Translations under genes and position numbers: made by a program
The notes under the pieces: generated by a model
The model's input: only the letters and a program-made list of their open reading frames with translations
What the model was told of the DNA's origin: nothing
Databases searched by the model: none
Source: Gentiana macrophylla
Taxonomy: Eukaryota > Streptophyta > Magnoliopsida > Gentianales > Gentianaceae
Direction: 5' to 3'
Length of the DNA: 64,000 bases
NCBI GenBank assembly: GCA_026214975.1
Contig: CM047813.1
Span: forward strand, 30,406,589-30,470,588
Part shown: positions 45,901-57,989 of the stretch, piece after piece
Position numbering within the stretch: position 1 is the stretch's first letter
Layout of the letters: the number at the start of each line of letters is the position of its first letter

Positions 45901-47126
45901 TGATGAGAGTCAACTTTCTTTATAATTTAAATTGTGCATTTTACCTCTATTTATAGCATATTCGGTGTAATTTTGGGGTAGTTAAGTGTTTTTATGGGCA
46001 CATTTCACCGCGAGTTGAATCACGAGATGATAAGGCGTTTACGTCGAAAATCTCGATATTTTTGGAGTGATTTGTGTATGTTTTATTGGTGTTTGTCACG
46101 CTTGGGTATGTGGTTTATTTTTATTACATGTATGGCGTGATAGAGAGCGTGACGAGGATCACAACGGTATGCAAATCGTCTAAAACGAAGTTCGTATAAG
46201 AAAATGATGCAAGATTCAAGTTCAGGGTGTTCGAAGAAAAATAAATAATTTTAATAAAATCGTGTGTAAAAAACAAAATGTATCACACCCACGATGTGAC
46301 AGAGACTGTTTTTTAGCAATATTTTCATTATAATCTTTTAAAAATAAAAAAATAAAAAGGAAAAGCTGCAAAGGGCACGTGCCTAGTGGTCAAAAGGGGG
46401 CCAGACCTATCAGAGGCATTAATCGGGATACATTGATATTTATTTTTTTCGGAAAATTTCAAGAGCACAAGACGGGGTCGACTATTTATCTATAAAAGTC
46501 ACTTATATCAAATTTCAATACATATATTTCACACCAGATTTTTATTTTTCTCTCGATAAAATTTTCCCGTCCATGAGAACAGCGTATTTTCACTTTTTCT
46601 GCAACTTTTCTTGAAGAACAACATCGGTATTATCTCTTTTATTTGTGATTTGATCTGCGTAATTGTGATTCGAGTGAGTGGATTCTTCACGTTTTTAATT
46701 TGGTAATTTTTATTCAAACTTCTTACCATGTTTATTGTTTATTTCTTGATGAATTTATGCAATTTTATTGGTATTATGAATAGCTAAATTTTATAATGCT
46801 AAATTATGTGATGGATCACGAAATTGATGCCTAAACGATGATCTAGGAATGAGTAGAGCTTAAAAAATAAATCTTTTGAATTGTTGTGTCCTAAAATTTG
46901 ATCTTAACGCTTGAATTAAACTGATCACTTGATTCATGATTCCACACACGATCTTTATAAAAGTATTTTGCGAGGAGTGTCTGAACCCAGGATTTTAGGA
47001 TTAGTGCAGCACTAGTCGAGTTTTTAGCGACGCATTCGTTGGTAAGGTTTTTAGCTTAGCCGTGAACTCGGTGGATGCGGAGCGTCTCATTGTTTTTATC
47101 ATATTAGGCCCGTGATAGAATAAGAG
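45901..47126 (+). repeat. Athila-2 3' LTR (right end unclear)
   Basis: Begins TGATGAGAGTCAAC directly after AAGTGGGGGTAGT. The length to the copia-2 LTR junction is about 1.2 kb. No second copy is present, so the right border (near AGAATAAGAGATTGG) is set only by where copia-2 LTR similarity resumes. It contains a TATA-like TCTATAAAAG near 46490. Confidence 0.6.
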
Positions 47127-47660
47127 ATTGGATAATTAATGAAAAAATAAGAGATTGGTTTTTTGGGAATTATCTCTTATTTTGTAGCAAAATTATCTTT
47201 TCCTTATGTGAATAGGTAATGGTGTTGGCAAATATCTTTTCCTTATGGGAATAGGTTTTTGTGGTGTAAAAAAGATAACTTTCTTTACTAATTATTTTTC
47301 CTATATAAAGCGAGTTCCTCCTAGCACAATAACTACTCCAAATTGGCGCCACTTTTACATAAAAAGGGAGAAAAATTAGTTTTTTGCCTTAGTCATTAAG
47401 AGAAGAAAAATCTAGGATTTTTCTTGTGCATGTTCGAGGAGGTTCTACGGCGAGGATCGACGTCCGCCAGTCGTCGCTAGGAGATACAATCCGGAAGATT
47501 GTAGCTTCTCCCTTGGTCGGTTTTATCATCTCTCTCCGGTTAAGGTAAATTACTAACCTTCTCGTAGGATTAATTAGTTATGTACCATATAAGTAAATCG
47601 CACATGCTTCCATTTGTCTTTAGATCGAAATGTCTCGATCGGTCTTTATTACTTCTAGCA
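47127..47660 (+). repeat. copia-2 3' LTR, right part
   Basis: Matches 35412-35941 of the 5' LTR, including TCTAGGATTTTTCTTGTGCA and the end ...TTACTTCTAGCA. ATATACACAC of the interrupted repeat X follows. Confidence 0.88.
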
Positions 47661-47719
47661 ATATACACACATGTGTAATTGATATATATTTAAGTAATGT
47701 AATAAAGATATATTTAATA

Positions 47720-47720
47720 T

Positions 47721-47808
<88 letters not shown>
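47720..47808. repeat. compound (TC)n(TA)n microsatellite
   Basis: About 10 TC followed by about 34 TA. It lies just beside the copia-2 insertion point, and copy 2 of repeat X has a long TA tract at the matching place. Confidence 0.95.
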
Positions 47809-47812
<4 letters not shown>

Positions 47813-48013
47813 AAATATTTAATGTAGGATAGTTTGTTTTGCTAAAATTTGAGGTAAGATATTACATATCAATGTGATAAATCATTTAAAATGATTTATT
47901 TTCTTTATCCTTATTTTATTGGGAATTGATTTTCTTAATCCCTACCCTATGAAGGAAGGTAACCTTAAGCCCTTTGGGACAAGCAAGAGGCGCCGTATAC
48001 ACCCATTTATTGG

Positions 48014-48044
48014 TGTGTGTGTGTGTGTGGGGGGGGTGTGTTTT
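48014..48044. repeat. (GT)n and poly(G) stretch
   Basis: Seven to eight GT units followed by eight G. Simple sequence inside repeat X. Confidence 0.8.
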
Positions 48045-48260
48045 GTCAAGCTCCTTTGTATGATAATTAGAACTCTTATTTTTCCACTAGAAAATTAAGA
48101 GGGTTTCTTGAGAAAGTTATGGGATAAAAGAAAAAAGGTGGTCAAATAGCTGACTTTTTTCGGTAGTAGTCTGTTGAGGATTCCGGCGTTTCTTCCGTGT
48201 GGATCGTTGGTAGAGAAGTGAAAACTTGGTTAACCGTTACTGCACAAGCTACAACCGTAA

Positions 48261-48949
48261 GCAAAACGATGATCTATGTTAGATCAATCTAGTATGAAAT
48301 CTTGTCTAATTCTATTTGTTTATTGTTTAAAAGCGAAATCGATCACGGTTAAAGAAAATTAAAATTTGATTAATTGCGTTTGCGCGTTGATTTCTTAACG
48401 TGTTATTGGCTGGTTAATACAATCTTAGTTACGTAAGAGTCTCAAACGACATAGAAAAAACAATCCACAAAACACCTAATTGCTATTTGAAATTATTCCA
48501 AAAGAATCAATGACTTGTTTATCATATCGGACGATTTTCTAGTATCGTCAGTTTCCTTTACTAATAATCATATTGAAAATAAATAAATAAAGTTAAAAGA
48601 AAAAGAAAAATTCATAAATTAAAAAAATACCATAAAGACTTTGAAAGCTTCCAAACAACCCCTCCCCACCCACCATATGATGATAAATTATGTGTGACAA
48701 ACCAATGAATTTTTTCTTAAAAACAAAGAAGATGATAATTCGTAACGGAACATATATAAAGTGTGATGGTACAAAGTAATAATGACATTACAAAATAATT
48801 ATAAGACCATGAAATGATGGTATGAAATACGTAACAGTATAAAATGGCAATAAAAAATCTGTAGTAGTATATGAATGCCAGTATAAAATTAAATAAAAGT
48901 AATTATAACTTGCACTGCTGCCGGATATCAGTCGCTATCAGGAAAAGGA
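48261..48949. other. intergenic, no gene seen
   Basis: AT-rich DNA between repeat X and the chromovirus-like LTR. No open frame of note, no terminal repeats and no RNA gene were recognised. Confidence 0.4.
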
Positions 48950-51900
48950 GCGTTAAATCAAGTGATATTGAGTGTAAACCTAAAATCCATGTAAAGAATT
49001 TCAAGTATAAATATCAAAAGTAATTAAAACGCGCAAAGAAAAGAAACATGCAAGAGACTAGGGGAACTAACACTTAAAATCTTCCATTAACCAACTCAAT
49101 GGAATTCTATTCTTTGTCAAATTAGAATCCTAAATAACTGCTAATATGTATTATAGCTCAACTTGACTAAAAAATAACACAAAGAACTCCATGACTCCCT
49201 ATTCATAATCTTACTCTCCATGCTCGTCATCCAAATCGTCTTAAACATGCATATCTTCTTATTCCAAATAAAGGAGTGAACACTGGTCACTGATCAAAAA
49301 AAAGAATATACTTCATCATGTTTACAAAATAGTTGAAAACATAGCTTGGAACGTTTAGAAAACAGCTTTTGAAACATAACTTGAAAAATAGGAAATTCCT
49401 TTTAAACAATACTTAAACAATGCATGAAAAACATGACAATTAACTATGTTCGATTAAATCTTGCGTCTTGTTCATTTAATTATTTACTTACTTACGCGTT
49501 AAGTATTCTATTGATCAAACATACATAACCTACTCACAATCCTTAATTTACTTATCCATTAACCATAACATTTTGTGTCTTGTCTTTCATGTTCATGTTT
49601 CCTATCTACTTAGCATATCCTTGTTCTTGTCTTGGTTGTTACATTTCATGTATCTTAATGGCTTAACATAAGGGCTTGGTGTAACATGGGTAATATGACT
49701 AGCCATACATCCAACATGGAGTGCGTATTCGGTGCCCTTTCGGTACATCGTCTTAGGAGCGACATGGTTAATACAACTAGTCATACATCGACATGGTCCT
49801 TTACTCAATACAATGGTACTCGGCTTAGAACATCATACGGTAACTAACTATATACATGAAGGAGCACATAAAGCACACAAGTCCATGTTGGCTCTCTAAC
49901 TAACCTAGGTGAGCATACCAAGGCCATAGAAACACCGTGTTATCTTCTATCTTCTTCACTACTAAGTAATCAAGGCGCATAATCTGATTTACAAAAATTA
50001 ACTAGAAAACATAATAATGTCCTGCAAACACAATTTAGCAAATACCTGCAACACGTAATCATGTCTAGTTTCGTACAGTTTAACGTAAATAGTATTCAAA
50101 ACAACTTAAAGAATTATTCTTCGAACTAAAAACAGATCGAACCTTTTGATAAGAAGAACTACTTACCTTAAAGATGAGCCGAACAATAAACCGATCAACA
50201 ACAAACTTTCAAATCTTAAGCGAATCTACAAACTGACAACAAATCTAACATATTCAAGAATCCAACTCCACCAAGATCAAAGTGAAGAATTACGAAAAGA
50301 TTAGATTTTACCTTCAAGAAGAGATTCAATTCCTAAAACTGTTGCTAGAAATCGAAATTGCTTCAAAAAACACTGTTGAACGAACCTATAGCTCAATCAA
50401 CTACTCCAAAAACTCTGTCTTGGGGCACTTTTCTAGGAGAGGTGCCTGGACAGTGGCCTGGTGCTTAGCTAAAAAATTAAAACATGAAATTTGTGTAGTT
50501 TTGGGCTATTTAGAGGCTTTTAGTAGGTGTATTTGAGCCTAGGTCAGTTTTTAGGTGACTTGGAGGACAAAAAAGCTTAATTAACCTTAGAATATCAGGA
50601 AAAGAAAATTTAATTCCAAAAATACAAAAATACCCTTACTAAAAGGGTGGGGTTTCACATTCTCCCCAGCTTAAAGGAAGTTTCGTCCTCGAAACTAGAA
50701 AAGACCTATGTATCCTCACCGCTGCGCACTCTGATCAACCTTACGAAAGACATCCAAGCATATCTTAACAAATCAACACAAATGGCACTATACTTTAGGG
50801 GATCATGCGTTACGAAATTCAAAAACTTAGACAACAGTGTTTACGCCCAAGCTTTCCTAACTTAGGCACGACCAAATTTTCCATACTTAGGCTTTGATAC
50901 CAACTATGATGCCCCCGTCTCAAAAACCAAGTCCTTGCCCGGAAAAAGGAACTTTCGGTATGTAACATTTAGAGTAAACCCTAAATACCAGGTAAGTCTC
51001 ATATCATATCTGAGTAATTAAAGAAAACAAAGACGAAAATATACAAGCTACAGACCCCGGGAAACAAACATTTAAGATCTTCTATTAACAAACTCAACTG
51101 ATTACATCTGCTGTCAAACAAGAATCATAAATAACTGCTAACATTTACAGCTCAACTTGAATAAAAAGGGAACTGTTAAAACACAAAGAACTCTGACTCG
51201 ATTTCTAATAATCGTGCTCGTCATCAATTCATGTTCATCTACATATCTTCTTATTCCAAATAAATACTCGGTTATGGAGAAAGAAGATCAAAAGGAGATT
51301 CATGTTTGTTGAATGCCAGGAGATATGACATGAATATACTTCATCCATTTTACAAAATAGTGAAACATAAACTGGAACGTTAAGAAAACCGTTTTTAAAA
51401 CATAACTTGCAACATATGAAAATTCCTTTTAAAACAATACTTAATCAATGCATGGAAAACATGCCTATCAACTACGTTCAGTTTACCTTGCACTTATTTG
51501 TTCATTTCATTAATTACTTACTTACAATATTCGTGTTCTACTTATCACACTTACGTAAGCTTACAAATCCTTACTTTACTTATCAATTAACCATAACATT
51601 TCGTGCCTTGTATATCATGGTCATGTTTCCTATCTACTTAGCATATCCATGTTCTTGTCTTGACTGTCATGTTTCATGCTTCTTACTGACTTAACATTGG
51701 GCTTGGTGTAACACGGGTAATATGACTAGCCATACATCCAATGTGGGTCTGGTTCATGGTACCTCGCTCTGTACATCGTCTTAAGAACAACATGGGTAAT
51801 ACCACTAGTCATACATTCGACATGGTCCTCCGTTCAGTGCCATGGTACTCCGCTATGTACATTGCAAGGTAACTAACTATAAATATGTAGGAGCACATAA

Positions 51901-51957
51901 ATCACATAAGTTCATGTTCACGCCACAAACTAACCTACGTGAGCATACCAAGGCCAT
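48950..51957 (-). mobile_element. chromovirus-like LTR element with tiny internal region
   Basis: Two related non-coding blocks (about 48950-50658 and 50908-51957) lie in the same orientation. On the minus strand the order is: LTR (51957-50908, ending ...GGGGGCATCA), primer-site-like TTGGTATCAAAGCCTAAG (about 50904-50887), about 250 bp of internal DNA, the sequence CGAGGACGAAACTTCC...GGGGAGAA (about 50690-50660) and a second LTR starting TGTGAAACCCC at 50658. The GAGGACGAA...GGGGAGA module before the LTR is typical of Tekay/Del-type chromoviruses. The shared LTR part includes CTAGCCATACATCCAA and ACCTACGTGAGCATACCAAG-like blocks. Gag-pol is absent. The high end is cut where repeat X copy 2 begins. 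Confidence 0.7.
50890..50905 (-). promoter_or_regulatory. chromovirus-like primer-binding site
   Basis: On the + strand, GCTTTGATACCAA; on the minus strand TTGGTATCAAAGC, close to the initiator tRNA-Met site TGGTATCAGAGC, placed immediately inside the LTR. Confidence 0.65.
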
Positions 51958-53545
<1,588 letters not shown>

Positions 53546-54615
53546 TTGGATCATAGTGATATGAATTTATGTCTTCCACTGATGTGATCCAGTCCAAAAA
53601 AAAGCGGATGCACCATTTATCCAAGAAACAAGATGATCAGTCCAAGATAGAAGCCCAATTAAGGCACCATTTTTTTTATTTCCAATTAGGTCTATTGGGC
53701 CTATTGAGACTTGATTTAATTTATTTATGTTCTTTTATACTGTTTTTTAGTAGTAAAAGGCCAAAAGCCATTAGGAGAGGTGCTTATATAGTAGTATATT
53801 GTGTTAATTATTTATTTTCGGCAAATAAAAGCCATTTGGATTTATTATAGTCAAGTTAGACCCTTCAAAAATGAATCAGCATTTCGAGCGAAACGTTGTA
53901 GTATTCTTGACCTAGATCTTAGACTGGATTTCGAGGACTAGGTTTTTAGCTCGTCATTGATCCCTTAGGAGGTTCCTGAGCATGTTCCCATCGTGTTTCC
54001 TATCCGGAATCACATCAGTTGATATTACGATATGGAAAATATTATGTGTTATGAAAAATATTGATACTGGTGTATTAAATTATTAAGAGTAGTTTGGATA
54101 TTTTGTTTAAATTATTAAGAGTAGTTTGGATATTTTGTTTAGATGTAGAAGCGCAGCGGTGGTTATAAATATTATCTTCGTGATTGAGGATGATATCTGA
54201 AAATCGTTGGCCAAAAGCTTGTCGGTTAGTTGGTAGCATTTCGTATTAAGATATCAAAATATCGTTTGTTTAATTGCCGTTCTTTAATTTCATCAATTTC
54301 AAAACCAAAAAAAATGTGTTCTTATTTTCTTTTTCTTAAATTTCGACCCCTATTCCCCAAGAATTACACCACATACAAGCCTTTCCTTGTAAATAGTCGG
54401 AAAAGTTGCCTAGGTGACCTATATATAAGTCTATTTATAATTCTTAATTCATCAACGTTCGCAAAGAGTAAACATTAATTACAAACCATGGAAAGACATA
54501 ACAACGACTTCGAGATTTTGTGGATACAGCAAATCTTGTCGAGACAGGTCTCTTTCTTTGATAAACAACAAATAAGCTGAAAGATTAGTTTGAGAACGAT
54601 TGTGTAGGTGCATAA

Positions 54616-54653
<38 letters not shown>

Positions 54654-54700
54654 AGCTTCTTTATAAAATCAGTATTTAGAACAGGAAACTCTGTTACTTA
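53546..54700. other. intergenic with simple repeats, no gene seen
   Basis: Short open frames (53569-53850, 54230-54478) lack recognisable domains. It contains a 32-bp tandem duplication (54077-54140) and a 36-base poly(A) run (54617-54652), which could be the tail of a retrocopy, though no body was recognised. Confidence 0.4.
54077..54140. repeat. perfect 32-bp tandem duplication
   Basis: Two identical abutting units (54077-54108 and 54109-54140), each starting AAATTATTAAGAGTAG. Confidence 0.9.
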
Positions 54701-54796
54701 AAACACTCCACAATCTTTATTTATTAGTTATACTATACGATACAGAAGAGACAATATTCCTCAATCATGCATGGTCATGTCCTTGTACTTAATTAG

Positions 54797-55003
54797 TTAA
54801 TTATCTCCAAATAATGACCTATACCACTTCACTGGTCGCCTTCTATAGTTCGCAACTGCCGATTTCCTTTCTTCTGATCCTGAATCCTCCTTCACCTGAT
54901 GCGTTGTCCCTTCCACCACCTTTATCTGAGGTGGCGTCTTCATCTTCGGTACATCGTTCTTCGTTTCCACTATTTCGGAAGAGAAGGGATCGAAGTATAT
55001 TGG
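54797..55003 (-). CDS. small hypothetical protein (69 codons plus stop or slightly longer)
   Basis: On the minus strand an open frame starts at ATG 55003 (context AAGAAAATGCC) with MPIYFDPFSSEIVETKNDVP and ends KWYRSLFGDN with TAA at 54797-54799, about 68 aa. It is hydrophilic with many charged residues, has no signal peptide or membrane segment, and its C-terminus is basic and aromatic. Gene-like context: a TATA-like TTTAAATA about 100 nt upstream (near 55107), a pyrimidine-rich leader, and AATAAAG about 75 nt downstream of the stop (near 54718). An acceptor-like ATTATACAG just before GTAGCG could also mean an upstream exon. I do not recognise the family. It could be an orphan gene, the last exon of a longer gene, or chance. 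Confidence 0.45.
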   Translation of the reverse strand, partial: PIYFDPFSSEIVETKNDVPKMKTPPQIKVVEGTTHQVKEDSGSEERKSAVANYRRRPVKWYRSLFGDN

Positions 55004-55147
55004 CATTTTCTTCGCTACCTGTATAATCAAGGGGTTATATTATTCTGGAAGAATGAATTGTTGAATGTAGTGAGGATGGATGAATGATCTAGCTAGTTCG
55101 AGTATTTAAAGCAAAGGTAGGAAAAAGCAAATTTTAAAAAAGAAAAA

Positions 55148-55400
55148 GAGTGAGAATCAAATGTCTATATCAAACATAGGAATTTTCCCGAAGATAAGTA
55201 AGGAATATGTTCTTTTCAAACCGTGTTTTGGTGTAATTTTCAATTTTTTTTTTTCACTATCTACTATTTGATCTTATAAAAATATAATTTACATCAAGTT
55301 TAATTACTCTAGTTTTTCTCCACCCAAAAAAAAAATTTACTCTAGTTTTGCTACCTATGAAGGCGGCGATCATGTGCACACGGATTATGATTTTAAAATC
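55148..55400. repeat. dispersed duplicate, copy A
   Basis: Shares with 57120-57540 the ordered blocks AATCAAATGTCTATATCAAA, AAGTAAGGAATATGTTCT, AACCGTGTTTT, TTTAATTACTCTAG and GGCGATCATGTGCAC. Probably an old local duplication on either side of a SINE/MITE cluster. Confidence 0.7.
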
Positions 55401-55415
55401 ATAGTAAGGTATGGT

Positions 55416-56134
55416 CGGCCAATGAGGATTTACCCCGGTGATTAAATTAAGGCCTCAAAATTATGAGGTTTTGGGTTCGAATCTTAACAGTTGCAGTGTG
55501 GGCTATACTTATCCATTATACTTAGTAGTTGTAGATAGGGGTGTACATGGTTCAGTTACGACCGGTTAATTGACGTAACCGAAACCGAACCGAAATTTTT
55601 GATTAATTGAAAACCCGAACTGAAACCGAACCGTTTGTAAAAGAAAACCGAACTGAACCGAACTGAAATAACCGGTTCAGTTAACCGAAAAACCGAAAAG
55701 AAAATGAAAAGTAAATAATTAGCGTAACCGAACCGAACCGAACCGAACCGAACCGAAATAACCGGTTATTAACCGAAAAACCAAACCGAAATAACCAAAT
55801 TTCATCCAAATTATACAATTACAACGATTTGATTCACTATATGGTTATAAGCGGTTTTATTTTTATATTTAGTTTCGATTCGGTTCGATTCGGATATAAG
55901 CGGTTTGGTTTTGGTTTAGATTCGGTTCGGTTTTCAGTTCGGTTCGGATAATTCTGGCACTAACAACGTAACCGAACGAAAATTCGGTTTTTCCATTTTG
56001 AAAACCGGCGACCGAGCAAGATTACAGGTTCGGTTCGGTTTCAATTATCCGTATCCGTGTACTGCTTTTAGTTGTAAAGCGAGTTAAACTTGCCCATTAT
56101 ACAGTATGTGTAATTCCGTTTCATCGAAAAAAAA
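55416..56134 (+). mobile_element. SINE, split by a hAT MITE
   Basis: The sequence flanking the nested hAT element joins to about 180 bp with a pol III box-B-like GGTTCGAATC (55474-55483) and an end TTTCATCG followed by poly(A). It is bounded by a 15-bp target duplication, ATAGTAAGGTATGGT (55401-55415) and ATAGTAATGTATGGT (56135-56149), with one mismatch. That is the hallmark of LINE-driven SINE insertion. A partial second copy (TATACTTGTCCATTATA ... TTTCAATGAATAAAAA) lies at about 56195-56250. Confidence 0.78.
55536..56070. mobile_element. hAT MITE rich in AACCG/CGGTT, nested in the SINE
   Basis: A 535-bp element starts TAGGGGTGTACATGG and ends CCGTGTACTGCTTTTA. It is flanked by the 8-bp duplication GTTGTAGA (55528-55535) / GTTGTAAA (56071-56078), 7 of 8 matching, as expected for hAT. 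The left half has many AACCGAACCG units and the right half the inverse CGGTTCGGTT, so it can fold into a long hairpin. Confidence 0.8.
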
Positions 56135-56149
56135 ATAGTAATGTATGGT

Positions 56150-57119
56150 AACAAAAAAGGATTAGTTGTAGGAGTAATGTATGGTAAAAAAAAAATGTAG
56201 TTGTAGTATGGATTATACTTGTCCATTATATGCGGTAATTTCGTTTCAATGAATAAAAATATTAATGTATGGTTAAAAAAAAAGAGAGCAAGGGCCAGAA
56301 GGAAACATGCGAAAAAAAAAATAGTAATGTATGGTAAGGGAAAAAACAGAGAGAAGGGCTAGAAGGAAACACATACTATAAAAAGAGATATAAAAACAAA
56401 ATCTCAATTAAAGAATAAAAAAAAGCACATTCGTGATGTAGGTAGAGTGGAAAAAACTCCCACAATCTTAAAAAAATATTATTATCTCTCTTATTTAATT
56501 TTTCAATGATCTGTAATTTTTAATCTACACATCTATAATCATTATAATTTTCATTATAATTCATATTTAATCATTTTAACATTACGATATCACTATTTGA
56601 TATTTTTGGCATAATTTCTGAAATTCGGATTTTTCAACAATTCATAGCGAATGCAGCGACATTCAACGTAATTTATTAAATTCGAATTATTTTCAATAGT
56701 TATAACGAATACAATGACATATTGAATGCAGTTACACATTTGATTAAATATGCAATGACACTTAAGATTTATACATGCAGTAACGGACACAAATGAAGAC
56801 ACAATGAAAGTTGACGATGGAATGAAATAAAGAATTATTGTATGTATGTGAATTAAAATTTTGTATGTATGTAAAGAATTATTTAAAGCAAGGTGGGCAA
56901 AAGCAATTGAGAAATGTTTGTTTAAATGAAATATCTGTAATGAATAATCGCGATAAATTTACTACAATTTCGTTTTATGGAGCCATAGAAATCAAGAGTC
57001 ATAACAAATTTTCTGTGGTTCGTTTTATGGGCCCCATAAAGCCCAGAGTGCCATTTCATGTCGATCGTGTAAAAGTGTGATGTGATACTGTGGTTTGATC
57101 AATTTTTTTTCTAGAGAGA
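56150..57119. other. intergenic, AT-rich with short repeated modules
   Basis: Contains several copies of AGTAATGTATGGT followed by A-runs (about 56176, 56262, 56325) and two copies of an AGAGAG..AAGGG(C)CAGAAGGAAAC module (about 56283 and 56351). Open frames at 56593-56802 and 56838-57080 have no recognisable domain. Confidence 0.45.
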
Positions 57120-57540
57120 ATCAAATGTCTATATCAAATATGGATTTTTATTTTTATTTTAAAGAGAGAATAAAATGTCTATATCAAACATAGAAATTTC
57201 ATGTGAAGAGAAGTAAGGAATATGTTCTCTTCGAACCGTGTTTTAGGTGTATTTGTCACTTTAGAGAGTGATAGTTTCTTTCACTTAATTTTCTGTAATT
57301 TTACGTTATCGCATCTCATGTTTATTTTTACTTGTAAAAAAATTAAGAAAACTTGAAACAATCAATGAATAAAATTATGTTGGGTATAAAAATAATATAG
57401 ATTTAAGAAAGTAAGCTCTGTCGTTTCGTGTCATTATATACTATTTGATCTTACAAAGCCAAACATAATTTACACAAAGTTTAATTACTCTAGTTTTTCT
57501 ACTTATAAATCGGCGATCATGTGCACTGCGGGCGCTAAAA
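57120..57540. repeat. dispersed duplicate, copy B
   Basis: The partner of 55148-55400. The start block AATCAAATGTCTATATCAAA appears twice here (about 57119 and 57170). Confidence 0.65.
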
Positions 57541-57715
57541 ATCATAGTAATGTATCAGTACCGCCGTCGCAAAATATAGATGGCCACCAAAAGAGTCGGT
57601 GTGATAGTGGTGGTCACTGGTCATAAAGTTTGGCATCTGAGGAGAAATTTGATTTGTTTATGGAGGTGTGCGGCGATTCATGTGCACACGGAGCGTTAAA
57701 ATCATAGTAATGTAT

Positions 57716-57985
57716 GGTGTTAGATTTACTCTTGATGCCTTAGATTAATTAGTCTTTTTCAGTCTTAAAAAATATTTTGTACACTTGTAATCCGTAAACT
57801 CCATTTGCTTAGATCGGCCGGGGACACTTTTACACTCTAAATACACCAAATCTAAGCAAATGGAGTTTACAGATGACAAGTGTACAATATATTTTTTAAG
57901 TATGACAAAGACTAATCTAAGTATACAATATATTTTTAAGTATGACAAAAGACTAATCTAAGGCATCAAGAGTAAATCTAACACC
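57716..57985. mobile_element. 270-bp long inverted repeat (MITE-like hairpin)
   Basis: The left arm (57716-57812) starts GGTGTTAGATTTACTCTTGA. The right arm (57850-57985) is its inverse and ends TCAAGAGTAAATCTAACACC. The arms pair over nearly their whole length, with a loop of about 35 bp. The right arm has an extra tandem copy of about 40 bp ending GACTAATCTAA. Flanks are AATGTAT and AATGTGA, a possible short target duplication. No coding region. Confidence 0.85.
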
Positions 57986-57989
57986 AATG

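Larger units (their letters stand above)
42797..47126 (+). mobile_element. Athila-2: 5'-truncated Athila-type gypsy element
   Basis: Athila-type pol DNA starts abruptly in the RNase H/integrase linker region, runs through integrase to non-coding 3' DNA with two PPT-like tracts (AAGTGGGGGGTAG near 44558, AAGTGGGGGTAG near 45889), and ends in an LTR-like block from TGATGAGAGTCAAC (45901). Its left end has no LTR, primer site or gag. About 55 bp of host LTR sequence are missing at the insertion point, so it arrived by, or was later trimmed through, a non-standard event rather than a clean integration. Confidence 0.75.
34208..47660 (+). mobile_element. copia-2: Ty1/copia retrotransposon inserted in repeat X
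   Basis: LTRs are 34208-35941 and 41627-42796 plus 47127-47660, both starting TGTTGGAAGTAGCG and ending CTTCTAGCA. The initiator-tRNA-type primer site GGTGGTATCAAAGAC follows the 5' LTR. A PPT (AAGTGGGAGAT) precedes the 3' LTR. The target duplication is weak: GTATA before and ATATA after. The internal region (35942-41626) has no long open frame, but RNase H is legible near its 3' end in copia position. The 3' LTR is split by an Athila-type fragment. Confidence 0.87.
47661..48260 (+). repeat. repeat family X, copy 1, right part
   Basis: Continues the repeat broken at 34207. The stretch TATTGGGAA..TTAATCCCTACCCTA (about 47915-47950) and the block around GAGGATTCCGGCG...TGTGGAT (48175-48205) match 53215-53490 in copy 2. 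It contains a TC/TA and a GT microsatellite. Confidence 0.6.

Noticed and set aside
50282..50865. 84- and 72-codon frames in the chromovirus-like LTR area
   Set aside because: They lie across LTR and the short internal remnant; no domain, and codons are not kept in the other LTR copy.
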